Shown here: one piece after another, positions 16,736 through 25,511 of the stretch | How positions within the stretch are numbered: the first letter of the stretch is position 1 | Layout of the letters: each line of letters opens with the position of its first letter | From: Microbacterium esteraromaticum | Lineage (GTDB): Bacteria > Actinomycetota > Actinomycetes > Actinomycetales > Microbacteriaceae | Reading direction: 5' to 3' | Assembly (NCBI RefSeq): GCF_900163815.1 | Contig: NZ_FUKO01000033.1 | Location: 62,001 to 126,000 of the forward strand | DNA: 64,000 bases | The notes under the pieces: model-generated | The model's database searches: none | What the model was told of the DNA's origin: nothing | Seen by the model: only the letters and a program-made list of their open reading frames with translations | Translations under genes and position numbers: made by a program

Positions 16736-19700
16736 TCATTCTCCGGTGGCTTCGGGGTCCTCCATGGACAGCAGTTTGCTCAGCAGGACGGGCACCCCCA
16801 GAGCGCGCATGGTCGCCTGGTCTTCACCGGAACCACGCAGTCGGGCGCGGGCCTGGATGTCTCGGGATCCGTTCTGCTTCCACTCCTTCGAGACGAACGC
16901 CCCGCCGTCCTCGGTCCACACCTGCCGCCACGTGTCAGTGGCACGCTGCCCCTGTGGGATCAGATCCGGGAAGTGTCGGGCGGCGAGGTTGAACGCGGTC
17001 TGAGAGGAGAACAGGGCGATCAGCTCGTCGCCGTCCTTCGCCCGGCCGAGGTATCCGATCTGCTCACCCTGCGGCTCCCAGGAGTCGATCCGCGGGTTCA
17101 TCCGCCAGCCGACGGAGCGGTTGAGCCAGTCGGCGTTCTCTCCGGACTCCACCGGGCGCGCGCCGGAAATCGTCGGGTGTGCGAGGTGCGCCTTCCCGGA
17201 TTCCAGAAGGTCGCGCAGTGCCGCCATGAGCCGGTGGACGATGGTGTCCGCCCGGGCGTTGCTGACATCTATCCGTGCGCGGCGGACGATCGATGTCCGG
17301 AGCCGCTTCGTGTCGCTGAACGGCTGCAGGACGGGGTCGTCGTGCTTCATTCCTGCCCACTTCCCAAGAGCGAGAAGGACATCGAGCGTGAATAGGATGT
17401 CGGCCCAGGTGCGCGCCTGCCGGGAGGCGACACCGCCCGGAGCGCCTTCCTCTTCGAAACGCCGCTCAAGATCTTCAGCGACCTCCTCGATGCTGTTGTG
17501 GGCGAGCTCGTGCAGGTCCGCCCACGAGCGGAGACCTTCGACGGGGATGTCGTCCCTGAGGGCGAGGTCCGTCTCATTGATGTCGACGTTGAGCCAGAAT
17601 CGGATCATGGCGGCGGTGAGCCGGGAGAGCGGCTGGTCATCGCTGCGCGTCAGCTTCTCCAGGTGCTTCGCGCGTGCAGAGTCGGTGTCCCCGGCGACGA
17701 GGTTGATGTTGATCAACCGCTGCCGGATCGACGGGGTGGTCTGACCGTTCTCCGCTGTGAACACCTGGACGGCCCGAGGCAGCTGTACGGCCCTCTGATC
17801 GCCGTCGGCGGTTCCTCGACGGCGGCCGCCTCCGTTGGTCTTCGCGCGGATGATGTTCTCGATCGCCTTCGCCTGATTCTCCTGCTCACGACGGCTCGCT
17901 GTCGGGGCGATGTCGTCGATGAAGAAGATCGGGGTGCGGCTAACGCTGTGCTCCAGCGCCGCGAAGGTGTCGTTACCGCTGCCGGGGAGGCTGTTCTCGG
18001 TGAAGACCCGACCGGGGGCCGCGACGAAGTTGGCGATGAACGCAGCCAGGTAGCTCTTGCCGGCGCCTGAGCCTCCGGAGACGTACAGGTTGCAGACGTT
18101 CTGAGCCGGTGCTGTCGCGCGTAGTCCGACGGCGACTGCGATTGGCCCGATCGTGGGGTCCTTCCACGGAGTTTCGACGACGAAGGCGCGGACGACGGTC
18201 TCGATGTCTGCGCGGATCTGAGCCTTCCAACCGTCCAGATCCTCCGCCTCCAAGTGGTCCCAGTACGTGTCGACAACACCGAAGCGAGAGGCGCCGTCGA
18301 GGACCTCGTTGGTCACGCCGGGGAAGTTGCTCGCCTCGTCGCTGCGCGTGCGGCCGAGCACCTGGTTGCCGATGATGTACACCGGCCAGCCGCTACTCGT
18401 CGGTACGTAACCCATGACATCCCACGTGTCCGCACGTTCGGTTTCGTCAGCGCGGAAGGCCTTGATGGCCTCACGGAACCCGTCTGCTTCGGCGCCCTTG
18501 CGAGGAGGGAACCGAGGCAGAGCCGCGACATCGTCGGGGATGTGCGCGTTTGCGCGGTTCCAGTCCGTGGGGCTCGTCAGAAGGAGATCGCTGGTTCCGG
18601 TGATCTCCGCGGAGCGCTCGACCCCATCGGCGTCGCGCCAGTTGATCTCGATGACGCACTGACCCTTCTTCGCCGAGCGGATGACGTTCTGGGGCGTCGC
18701 CTTGCCCGTCGTCGGGGTGATCTCGCTGATGGCGTGCAGCGAGCTGATGCGCTTGACGCGACCGCCATACGGCAGCCGCGGCTCCCAGATGACCGCGGTA
18801 TCGCCGGTCGCGTCGGTGCGCTTGACGCACTCCTCGACGGCCAGCCCGTCATCGGTGACACGGAAGTCGCCAGGCCGGTATCCGCCGGCACCCTTGGTGC
18901 GCTCAGGTGCTACCGGTAGGCCGGACTCGAGCAGCTGCTCGAGGTCTTTCCATGTGCCGACGTGCGACAGGTAGTCGTCGATGCCGACCTTGCCGTCGTA
19001 CCCGGACGTGAGTGCGTCCTTCTCGGCGGATGCTCCGCCGAGGTCCAGCAGCTTGGGCGCGCCCTTTCGGGTGAGGATGAACTCCCACATGCGCTCCGTC
19101 TGATCCCAGACGGCACGATTCGTTCGCAGGTCGCCGTCGAAGGCGAGCCAGACATCGCGATTCGTGAGCCGCACCGAGTTCCATTCCGGCTGCTTGTGCC
19201 AGTTCCCGACGCCGACAAGGGACATGACGGTGACCCATTCACGCCGGGGGAGGGAGGTCATCAGCGCCTGCAGGGCGAGGCGGGCCTCGTGCTGAGTGCC
19301 CTCAGAGATCGCGTTCAGGGCATCCCGGTCGACTCCAGCGTCGAGGAGCTTCGCGCTGAGCGCCGCGTCCCCTTTCATGCAGCCCTCGGTGATCAACACC
19401 GTCGGGGACTCGGTCAACCACTCGAGTGGTGTGGCGGGGTTGACGTCGAGCACGGAGTCGTGGCCGGCGAGGAGCTCGTACTTCGGCGCCTTCTTCGTCT
19501 TCGCGTTCATGAGCGGGCGAGCAGGACGGACCTGGGTGCAGGCGCTGTCAGCAGTCGTCTGCCGTGATGCGACGGCAGCGAGGGAGTACCAGGGCAGCAC
19601 GAGGAAGTCGTTCGCATCCTGGGTCATCGTTGTCAGCCGTCGGGTGAGGGCCCGCTTCTGTGCTTCCTCGGCGTATGCGAGTGACGCGATGCTCTTCGCC

Positions 19701-19852
19701 CCTTCCGCGTCCTCGACCGTGGTGTATCCGCGGGACTGCGCGACCAAAGGGGCGACCTGGGAGTCCGCCAGCTTGATGGCACCGGATCCGAACACCTTCA
19801 GGGAGGCATAGTCCTCCGGCGTCCAACGGCTGACCTTCTTCTTGTTCGCCAT
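16736..19852 (-). CDS. Toprim primase/helicase-type replication protein
   Basis: The product is 1038 residues. The N-terminal half holds a Toprim-like domain of the DUF3854 kind: VLITEGCMKGDAALS (about residue 152) and WLAFDGDLRTN (about residue 233) supply the conserved Glu and Asp-x-Asp. The C-terminal half is a P-loop ATPase of the DUF927 kind, with Walker A YVSGGSGAGKSYLAAF (about residue 588) and Walker B PIFFIDDIAP (about residue 640). This two-part layout is typical of plasmid and phage primase-helicases that start replication. The ATG at 19852 follows a CCGGGTATGCG motif by exactly 6 bases, so a leaderless mRNA is likely. It sits directly upstream of dnaE, and I take it as the element's main replication protein. 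Confidence 0.75.
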   Translation of the reverse strand: MANKKKVSRWTPEDYASLKVFGSGAIKLADSQVAPLVAQSRGYTTVEDAEGAKSIASLAYAEEAQKRALTRRLTTMTQDANDFLVLPWYSLAAVASRQTTADSACTQVRPARPLMNAKTKKAPKYELLAGHDSVLDVNPATPLEWLTESPTVLITEGCMKGDAALSAKLLDAGVDRDALNAISEGTQHEARLALQALMTSLPRREWVTVMSLVGVGNWHKQPEWNSVRLTNRDVWLAFDGDLRTNRAVWDQTERMWEFILTRKGAPKLLDLGGASAEKDALTSGYDGKVGIDDYLSHVGTWKDLEQLLESGLPVAPERTKGAGGYRPGDFRVTDDGLAVEECVKRTDATGDTAVIWEPRLPYGGRVKRISSLHAISEITPTTGKATPQNVIRSAKKGQCVIEINWRDADGVERSAEITGTSDLLLTSPTDWNRANAHIPDDVAALPRFPPRKGAEADGFREAIKAFRADETERADTWDVMGYVPTSSGWPVYIIGNQVLGRTRSDEASNFPGVTNEVLDGASRFGVVDTYWDHLEAEDLDGWKAQIRADIETVVRAFVVETPWKDPTIGPIAVAVGLRATAPAQNVCNLYVSGGSGAGKSYLAAFIANFVAAPGRVFTENSLPGSGNDTFAALEHSVSRTPIFFIDDIAPTASRREQENQAKAIENIIRAKTNGGGRRRGTADGDQRAVQLPRAVQVFTAENGQTTPSIRQRLININLVAGDTDSARAKHLEKLTRSDDQPLSRLTAAMIRFWLNVDINETDLALRDDIPVEGLRSWADLHELAHNSIEEVAEDLERRFEEEGAPGGVASRQARTWADILFTLDVLLALGKWAGMKHDDPVLQPFSDTKRLRTSIVRRARIDVSNARADTIVHRLMAALRDLLESGKAHLAHPTISGARPVESGENADWLNRSVGWRMNPRIDSWEPQGEQIGYLGRAKDGDELIALFSSQTAFNLAARHFPDLIPQGQRATDTWRQVWTEDGGAFVSKEWKQNGSRDIQARARLRGSGEDQATMRALGVPVLLSKLLSMEDPEATGE

Positions 19853-19858
19853 GACCCT

Positions 19859-19869
19859 CGCATACCCGG
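19859..19869 (-). promoter_or_regulatory. CCGGGTATGCG promoter (variant, leaderless)
   Basis: Ends 6 bases before the ATG of the replication protein. It is divergent from the CCGGGCGTGCT motif at 19899-19909, with 29 bases between them. Confidence 0.65.
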
Positions 19870-19898
19870 TCTCCGGGAAGTCCGAGTTCCGGGTGTAG

Positions 19899-19909
19899 CC
19901 GGGCGTGCT
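19899..19909 (+). promoter_or_regulatory. Class 2 motif CCGGGCGTGCT (leaderless spacing)
   Basis: CCGGG followed by CGTGCT, then exactly 6 bases to the ATG of a tagged protein. Confidence 0.6.
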
Positions 19910-19915
19910 CTGAGC

Positions 19916-20980
19916 ATGGTTTCGATCGATGCGAACGGCGACATCCACGACGGCCGCGGCCAGTACGCAGGACACATCCGCACCGGGCCGGCGGGATCAC
20001 TGTCCGATGCTGACCGCGCCGATATCCAACTCCTGCTGGATCGGCGTCGACAGCTGCAGGACCGTGGGTATCTGCCGGCGGTCGCCACATGGTCGACGTC
20101 GACGAGCGCACGATCGGCGGACGGCATCGAGGAGTGGCACGAGCAGGCGAGGCGGAACGCCAGCGTCGGCTCCGGGTATCCGCTTATGCCAGATGACTAC
20201 CTGCCGGGGCAGCAGGGGAAGGCTCGCGGGCGGTCGGTCGGAGGGAACCTTCGGGTCCCGCGGCGACTGTACGAAGGCGGCGGGCTCGCACTCCGCATGT
20301 ACGACGTGAACACGGTCCGGCAGTTCGCCGCCGAGAACGCCGGCACCTTCGAGATGCCCATCGAGCTCGAGGGGCAGGCGGGGAACTCCATCATCGGGCA
20401 CGTGCGCGTGACGAAGAACGGTCCTGGCCAGTGGTCTGTCGAGCCTCTGGGCTTCCCGGCGAACGTGTCTTGGCGGGCATCGGAAGCTGTCACCAGCATC
20501 CTCGAGTCCCGGCGTCCCGCCCATGCGCTACGGGACGCCGGAGATCTCCTCGAGCGACACAAGCTGCGTCTGGCGAAGGCAGGTGCAGCGATGGAGACCG
20601 ACCGGTTGAACTCCTCGTGGGTCCGCGGTGTCGGATACAACCGGGCGTCCGAGGAGATGATCATCCGGCTCGGCGATCGCACCTACGGATACCGGGTCGA
20701 TGAGTCGATCTACCGTGCCGTCCGCGAGTCGTCGTCGGTCGGCGGGCAGTACAACGCGCTCGTCAAGCACAATGCGGCGCGCGTGCCCGTCGAGCAATGC
20801 GGTGACTGTCGACGGTGGTTCAACGCCGACCGCGGGCACCAGTGCCGACGGCACACGGCACCCACCGCGGTGGTGACCCCGTACGACGCTCTGGTCCGCG
20901 CGCACGTGGCTGTTGAAGCGGGCGAAGCATCCTTCGACGAGCTGCTCTCCGCACGCGAGCTCTACAACACTCGGTCATGA
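19916..20980 (+). CDS. Tagged hypothetical protein with C-terminal zinc-knuckle-like segment
   Basis: The product is 354 residues. Residues 1-29 are a clear copy of the shared tag (DANGDIHDGRGQYAGHIRTG). The middle 230 residues match no known family, although EEMIIRLGDRTYGYRV and SVGGQYNALVK resemble KTSC-like small domains that bind nucleic acid or protein. Near the C terminus CGDCRRWFNADRGHQCRRH could bind zinc. The start follows the class 2 motif with the fixed 6-base spacing. It lies 22 bases before the exonuclease gene and heads the large plus-strand region. Confidence 0.65.
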   Translation: MVSIDANGDIHDGRGQYAGHIRTGPAGSLSDADRADIQLLLDRRRQLQDRGYLPAVATWSTSTSARSADGIEEWHEQARRNASVGSGYPLMPDDYLPGQQGKARGRSVGGNLRVPRRLYEGGGLALRMYDVNTVRQFAAENAGTFEMPIELEGQAGNSIIGHVRVTKNGPGQWSVEPLGFPANVSWRASEAVTSILESRRPAHALRDAGDLLERHKLRLAKAGAAMETDRLNSSWVRGVGYNRASEEMIIRLGDRTYGYRVDESIYRAVRESSSVGGQYNALVKHNAARVPVEQCGDCRRWFNADRGHQCRRHTAPTAVVTPYDALVRAHVAVEAGEASFDELLSARELYNTRS

Positions 20981-20985
20981 CGGCA

Positions 20986-20996
20986 CCGGGTATTTG
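20986..20996 (+). promoter_or_regulatory. CCGGGTATTTG promoter (variant, leaderless)
   Basis: One-base variant of the main motif, with 6 bases between hexamer and the ATG of the exonuclease gene. Confidence 0.65.
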
Positions 20997-21002
20997 AGGC
21001 CC

Positions 21003-21590
21003 ATGACTGATCACAAGCATGGGCCCGCAGCGTACGTCTGGACGGACTACGAGACCACCGGGCTCGACGAGAGGCATGATCACTTGCTGGAGGTGGCGTT
21101 CATCGTCACCGACAAGGAGCTCCGCGAGATCGACCGCCGTTCATCCCTGATCCAGGTCACGGATGACACCTGGGAGCTGTTGAACGCGAACGAGTACGTC
21201 AAGCGCATGCACCACGAGAGCGGGCTCTGGTCCGAACTCGCTCTCAAGGGGTGGGACGCGCCCAGACTCGAATCGGTCGACCTGGGCACCAGCGAATGGC
21301 TGTCCGAACTGGCCAGTCCCGGCGAGACGCTGAGGATGGCGGGCGGTGGAGTGGCGAACTTCGACTGGCCGTGGACGAAGATCCACCTCCCGCAGGTTGC
21401 CGCGCTGCTGCACTACCGGCCGCTGGACATCTCGATCGTCGCCCAGGCCTTCAAGGACGCCACGGGCTCGACCGCGATGAGCAAGGTCCACAACGGCGGG
21501 GCGAAGGCGCACCGAGCACTCGCGGATATCGAGGAGGACCTCGGAATCGCCCGCACTGCGTGGGATCTGCTTCGCAGGATCCCCGCGTGA
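21003..21590 (+). CDS. DnaQ/oligoribonuclease-like 3'-5' exonuclease (DEDDh)
   Basis: The product is 195 residues. Exo I is VWTDYETTGLDERHDHLLEV (Asp and Glu, about residues 13-32), the middle Asp lies in VANFDWPW, and Exo III is HRALADIEEDLGIAR (His and Asp, about residues 169-183). All four acidic residues and the histidine of the DEDDh type are visible. It may proofread for the element's DnaE or degrade short RNA, since oligoribonuclease belongs to the same superfamily. The start at 21003 is set by the leaderless promoter spacing. Downstream, ssb follows after 132 bases. Confidence 0.8.
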   Translation: MTDHKHGPAAYVWTDYETTGLDERHDHLLEVAFIVTDKELREIDRRSSLIQVTDDTWELLNANEYVKRMHHESGLWSELALKGWDAPRLESVDLGTSEWLSELASPGETLRMAGGGVANFDWPWTKIHLPQVAALLHYRPLDISIVAQAFKDATGSTAMSKVHNGGAKAHRALADIEEDLGIARTAWDLLRRIPA

Positions 21591-21606
21591 AGCATTCCCG
21601 GCCAGA

Positions 21607-21617
21607 CCGGGTATGTG
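21607..21617 (+). promoter_or_regulatory. CCGGGTATGTG promoter (exact, long leader)
   Basis: Exact copy. The ssb ATG lies about 105 bases downstream, so the predicted leader is near 100 bases, the longest of the family here. This leaves room for leader control. Confidence 0.7.
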
Positions 21618-21722
21618 CATCGCAGAGGCCGCATCCCCGCGGCGTCTGACCCTCCACAAACCGAGTGGATGGGTGGTCGCAAGAAGAAAGGGAACCCACG
21701 GGTTTCCAGAACGGAACTAGAG

Positions 21723-22298
21723 ATGAACGAGACGAACGTGGCGGTCGTGGGGAATGTGACGGCGGATCCGGAGCTGCGCTACACGCAGAACGGCATCCCC
21801 GTGGCGAACTTCACCGTCGCCTCGACGGAGAGGGTGTTCGACCGCGAGGCGAACGCGATGAAGGACGGCGACACGATCTTCTACCGCATCGCCGCATGGC
21901 GCGAGCTCGGTGAGCACGTCGCCAACTCGCTGGCCAAGGGGCAGCAGGTCCTCGTGTACGGCAAGCTCAAGCACAAGCCGTACCAGACGCGGGAAGGTCA
22001 GACGGCGTACTCGCTGGAGATCGAGCCGACGGCGATCGGTCCCAGCCTGCAGTTCGGCACCACGGTCTTCACCAAAAGCGCGCCGAGGGGGCAGCAGGCA
22101 ACTCAGCCGCCTGCTGGTGTGGCTCAGCCGGTCCAGGCGGCGGCACCTGCGCTGACGGCTCCCGTCGTGGCGACGCAGCCTCAGGCCGTTCCGCAGCAGC
22201 AGTACGTTCCCCAGGCGGCTCCGGTGCCCCAGGGCGCCCCGGTCCCGCAGGCGGTACCCGCCGGCGGTGTCGAGGCGATGTCGGACGATCTGTTCTGA
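21723..22298 (+). CDS. ssb: Single-stranded DNA-binding protein
   Basis: The product is 191 residues. The OB fold is clear: VAVVGNVTADPELRYTQNG, VANFTVASTERVFDR, FYRIAAWRELGEHVANSLAKGQ and VLVYGKLKHKPYQTREG (about residues 5-95). A Gln/Pro/Ala-rich linker leads to an acidic tip ending SDDLF, which corresponds to the partner-binding C-terminal tip of bacterial SSBs although it ends Leu-Phe and not Pro-Phe. It binds ssDNA during replication and conjugative entry. GGAACTAG precedes the ATG only weakly. It is bounded downstream by a strong terminator. Confidence 0.92.
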   Translation: MNETNVAVVGNVTADPELRYTQNGIPVANFTVASTERVFDREANAMKDGDTIFYRIAAWRELGEHVANSLAKGQQVLVYGKLKHKPYQTREGQTAYSLEIEPTAIGPSLQFGTTVFTKSAPRGQQATQPPAGVAQPVQAAAPALTAPVVATQPQAVPQQQYVPQAAPVPQGAPVPQAVPAGGVEAMSDDLF

Positions 22299-22304
22299 CC
22301 GGTT

Positions 22305-22344
22305 GACGAAGCCCCGGAACCCCCGACGGTTCCGGGGCTTCGTC
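22305..22344 (+). terminator. Strong terminator hairpin after ssb
   Basis: A perfect 17-bp stem (GACGAAGCCCCGGAACC and its complement) with a 6-base loop starts 6 bases after the ssb stop. The lack of a T-run is normal for high-GC hosts. Confidence 0.75.
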
Positions 22345-22370
22345 GCGTCAAGTCCACATACACGGGCGCG

Positions 22371-22381
22371 CCGGGCGTGTG
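22371..22381 (+). promoter_or_regulatory. Class 2 motif CCGGGCGTGTG (leaderless spacing)
   Basis: CCGGG, then CGTGTG, then 6 bases to the ATG of a tagged protein, just downstream of the ssb terminator. Confidence 0.65.
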
Positions 22382-22387
22382 CGGTAC

Positions 22388-22765
22388 ATGACGACCGATC
22401 GACACGGAAACCAGCATCGCGGCGAGGGACCCGGGGGTGGGCAGTTCGCTGGACGAGAGCGCGCGGAAGCCGAAGGCACGCTGGGGGTAGCCGCAGAGCA
22501 TGTGCGTCGCCGGCCCCTGAGCATCGCTATTCTCGAGCGTCGTGACCCAGAGGGTGGGTTCGATGTCGCACTCGACGCGCCGACGGGACGCATCTACCTG
22601 CACAACGGGCAGAAGCACCGTGAGAACGGTCCCGCCTACGAGGGCATCGATGGTGAGCAGCAGTGGTGGCAGGACGGCGTTCTGCACCGCGAAGACGGAC
22701 CCGCCGTGATCCACGATGACGGCGTCGAGGAGACGTGGGTACGCGGAGAGCCCATCGCGATCTGA
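22388..22765 (+). CDS. Tagged protein with HREDGPA-type repeats
   Basis: The product is 125 residues. The first 32 residues are a looser copy of the tag (GGGQFAGRERAEAEGTL). The rest holds two MORN-like repeats, YLHNGQKHRENGPAYE and WWQDGVLHREDGPAVI, each with the HRE(N/D)GPA core seen in many phage and plasmid proteins. Those repeats form beta hairpins and their role is not settled. The start follows a class 2 motif with fixed spacing. The start of the next operon overlaps no coding sequence; 27 bases separate the genes. Confidence 0.7.
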   Translation: MTTDRHGNQHRGEGPGGGQFAGRERAEAEGTLGVAAEHVRRRPLSIAILERRDPEGGFDVALDAPTGRIYLHNGQKHRENGPAYEGIDGEQQWWQDGVLHREDGPAVIHDDGVEETWVRGEPIAI

Positions 22766-22772
22766 CGCGGGG

Positions 22773-22789
22773 TGTTCGCAGGGCTGGAC
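22773..22789 (+). promoter_or_regulatory. Transfer-box 17-mer TGTTCGCAGGGCTGGAC (copy 1)
   Basis: Exact 17-mer ending 3 bases before the ATG of the anchored HNH gene. The other copies are at 46934-46950 and 60329-60345 (exact) and 51233-51249 (one change). Confidence 0.7.
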
Positions 22790-22792
22790 AGT

Positions 22793-23197
22793 ATGTTGCC
22801 GGTCGACCCGTGGATCCTCGCCGCCGTCGCGGCGCTTGCGGTCCTGATCGTCGTTCTCCTCGTCAGTCGTCGACGACCTGGAGCACGTGACGAACGGCGC
22901 ATGTACACCTCGATGGAGCGCGCACAGGGGTTCGGGCGGGCATCCCAACAGTGTGAGTACGACCGCTGGTTGCTCTGGCGGTGCACCCGAACGGCGCAGC
23001 ATGGCGACCACTTCTATCCCTGGTCCAGAGGAGGCGCGACGAGCATGCGCAACTTCGTCGCGGCCTGTGGGCGTTGCAACACCAGCAAGGGCGCGAGGGT
23101 TCCGACAGCGACGCAACGGCTCAGAATCGAGCGCAGACGGCGGAAGTACTTCCCGGCGGGCACACCCGTCGGGGTCGGTGAGTGGGTGAGGGCATGA
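22793..23197 (+). CDS. Membrane-anchored HNH nuclease
   Basis: The product is 134 residues. One N-terminal transmembrane segment (about residues 7-24, ILAAVAALAVLIVVLLV) is followed by a basic stretch and an HNH domain with HGDHFYPWSRGG and CGRCNTSKG, giving the His/Asn/Cys pattern. The CRACG-like cysteines that usually complete the zinc site are replaced by a C-x15-C spacing upstream. Stop and next start overlap as ATGA. With a single short anchor and a long positive tail after it, a cytoplasmic nuclease domain is more likely than an external one. It opens the operon for the cell-wall hydrolase and lipoprotein, so a transfer-linked role is likely. Confidence 0.7.
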   Translation: MLPVDPWILAAVAALAVLIVVLLVSRRRPGARDERRMYTSMERAQGFGRASQQCEYDRWLLWRCTRTAQHGDHFYPWSRGGATSMRNFVAACGRCNTSKGARVPTATQRLRIERRRRKYFPAGTPVGVGEWVRA

Positions 23198-25509
23198 GCG
23201 AGAGCACGGGGAGCAACGCGAGCAGCGGAAGCTCGAAGAGCAGCGGGACGGACGACGAATCGTCTGCGATCGGCGCTTCCCCGGGCAATCCCTCCATGGG
23301 CACCTCGAAGCCAGGTCGTGAAGAGCGAGCGAGGACGCGCGGAGCAAGCAGCGGGTCAGCAGCGCGGAAGCACGCAGACGAGCAGATGAGGCGACGGCGA
23401 GAGCAGTCACGGTCGTCCTCTTCGAAAGCGCCCGGAGGTGCATCCGAGGGCGCGAGCTCCGGTCCTGGACGATTCGGGCGTGCGGGGTCAGGAGCCGGCA
23501 GCGCGGTGCCAGCCGGCGGTGCAAAGGCTACCGGAACGGCGAGCAAACTCGGCGCCGGCCTGGCGAAGAACGTCGGCGGTGCGGCCATCAGCAAGATCGG
23601 CGGCGCGAAGGGCGCGAAGTCTTCCGGCGGTGATGCCGGTTCGGAGGGCAAGCAGGCGCTCAAGGATGTTGCTGCCGGAGCCGCTCAGGGAGCACTGCAT
23701 GGCGCAGCGGGTGGCGTGGCCGGTGCAGCTGCAGGAGCCGCCAAGGGAGCCGCTGTCAGTGCGGTACGCAACCGGACGACCCGACGGGTGATCGTCGGTC
23801 TCGTCCTGGTCATCGTTGCGGTCATGGTTGGAGTGCTGACCCTTCCGATGATGCTCGGCGGTGCGTTGGTTTCCGCACTTGGCGGATCGCAAGAGCAAGG
23901 CACAACCCGTTCAGTGGAGCAGTCTGAAGATGAGAACGTCCGGCCAGGCGAAGCGCGCCAGATCGGCGACGAGCATCAGCTTCCCTGGTACCTGGTTGCC
24001 AGCATCCAGGCGCAGAAGAAGGAAGGGAAGCCCACCGACGAGTGGTCGGCCGCAGTCGCTCGTGAGCTGGACAAGGTCGACAAGGAGAGGCGACATCGGG
24101 ACCTTCGTACGGGGGGACTCGCATACTCGGACAAGAGCTACCTCGTGATCCCGTCCGCGGACACAGACCCTCGTCATCAGGCGGCCGAACAGGTCCGGGA
24201 GGTGCACCTTCAGGCGCTTCAGGGAGCTGGCTTCACAGAGGGGGAGGCCGGACAGATCTACAACCGTGCCCTCTCGTGGGCTCTCGGCGAGGACCAGTGC
24301 ACCAGCGGAGGAGGTGACTCCGGTCAGATCGTGGGTGACGAGTGGGTCTATGGCGGGGAGACCTACACGAAGGAGCAGGTCGCGATCATGCGGACGATCA
24401 TCGGGATCGCCAAGACGATGCAGCCTGGCAAGGAGGAAGAGGCGGCGATCATCGGGCTGATCACCGCCAGGGTTGAGAGCAGATTCCAGAACTACGCCAA
24501 TGACGGCGTCGTCACAGACCTGGACCGCTCGAACACGCCCGCCAGTCAGCTGGAGCACTACAGCGAGCTCGAGTACTCGCTCACCCTGCCTCACGACGCT
24601 GTCGGCACGGACCACTCCAGCGTCGGGATCGTCCAGCAGCAGGTGATCGGCGGATCCTGGGGTACGGTCGGTGACTCCGACTGGAAGACCGATATCGAAG
24701 GCGTGATCAAGCGCCTGATGAACCCAGCGTTCTCGATCGCGCGGTTCTACGAGGCGATGGGCAAGATCTCTGGATGGGACACGAAGCCACCAGGTGACGT
24801 CGCCCAGGACGTCCAGGTCTCAGCGTTCCCAGACAAGTACGAGAAGCAGATCGAGCTCGCCAAGGCAATCTGGCAGCAGTTCGGCGCCGACACCCCGGCT
24901 CTTGCCCTGCCGGATGGAATCGGCGGTATCGGGTCGCCGGAGATCAGCGACAAGCCAGCTGGCTGCCGCGGGGGAACCGGTGACGGCACCGTGCCCACCG
25001 GAACCGATCAGGAGCTCGCTCAAGAGATCATGGCCGCGGCCGCCGCCGGGAAAGTGCTCTGGTGGGAGCCAGCCGCTCGAGACCAGATCGGCGCGTACGC
25101 GAATGGCGAGAAGATCTCCCCTGCATGCACCCTCGACACCGGTGTGCTGCAGGCGCTCGTCATGGCCACACGAATGTACGACGTGTTCTCCATCAACTCA
25201 CTCAACCGCCGCTGCGTGGACGATCACGCCGGTACAGGCACCGCGAGCTACCACTGGAAGGGGAAAGCGATCGACTTCGGGCACTTCAACGGCATCCAAG
25301 TCACTGGCGCTGACCCCGAGAGCATCCGCTTCATTCTCGCGTTCGACAAGGTCGCGCCCAGGGACTCCGGCGTCGGCCAGCTCGACTGCCGCGGGTGGCA
25401 GAAGATCACGACGATGCGCGAGTTCAAGGACGCATGCCACCACCTGCACATCGAGATCGGGCTGAGCAGCACCACGCTCGGCGACACCCCAGCAAAGCCG
25501 GAGGGATGA
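23194..25509 (+). CDS. Large bifunctional cell-wall hydrolase of the transfer system
   Basis: The product is 771 residues. About 190 N-terminal residues are Ser/Gly/Ala-rich and basic, and probably cytoplasmic. A transmembrane segment at about 198-229 (VIVGLVLVIVAVMVGVLTLP) follows. A lytic-transglycosylase-like domain at about 395-560 has GLITARVESRFQNYAND, giving the catalytic Glu position, and a VGIVQQQ segment. The C terminus (about 650-765) has AIDFGHFNG and HHLHIEIG, resembling M15-type zinc peptidases. Such two-headed enzymes open peptidoglycan for Gram-positive conjugation, in the role of VirB1. It is coupled to the HNH gene by ATGA and followed after 2 bases by the lipoprotein gene. 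Confidence 0.75.
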   Translation: MSESTGSNASSGSSKSSGTDDESSAIGASPGNPSMGTSKPGREERARTRGASSGSAARKHADEQMRRRREQSRSSSSKAPGGASEGASSGPGRFGRAGSGAGSAVPAGGAKATGTASKLGAGLAKNVGGAAISKIGGAKGAKSSGGDAGSEGKQALKDVAAGAAQGALHGAAGGVAGAAAGAAKGAAVSAVRNRTTRRVIVGLVLVIVAVMVGVLTLPMMLGGALVSALGGSQEQGTTRSVEQSEDENVRPGEARQIGDEHQLPWYLVASIQAQKKEGKPTDEWSAAVARELDKVDKERRHRDLRTGGLAYSDKSYLVIPSADTDPRHQAAEQVREVHLQALQGAGFTEGEAGQIYNRALSWALGEDQCTSGGGDSGQIVGDEWVYGGETYTKEQVAIMRTIIGIAKTMQPGKEEEAAIIGLITARVESRFQNYANDGVVTDLDRSNTPASQLEHYSELEYSLTLPHDAVGTDHSSVGIVQQQVIGGSWGTVGDSDWKTDIEGVIKRLMNPAFSIARFYEAMGKISGWDTKPPGDVAQDVQVSAFPDKYEKQIELAKAIWQQFGADTPALALPDGIGGIGSPEISDKPAGCRGGTGDGTVPTGTDQELAQEIMAAAAAGKVLWWEPAARDQIGAYANGEKISPACTLDTGVLQALVMATRMYDVFSINSLNRRCVDDHAGTGTASYHWKGKAIDFGHFNGIQVTGADPESIRFILAFDKVAPRDSGVGQLDCRGWQKITTMREFKDACHHLHIEIGLSSTTLGDTPAKPEG

Positions 25510-25511
25510 CC

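Noticed and set aside
20172-20190. CCGGGTATCCG inside the tagged gene at 19916-20980
   Set aside because: It is inside a coding region, has two differences from the motif, and no gene start follows.
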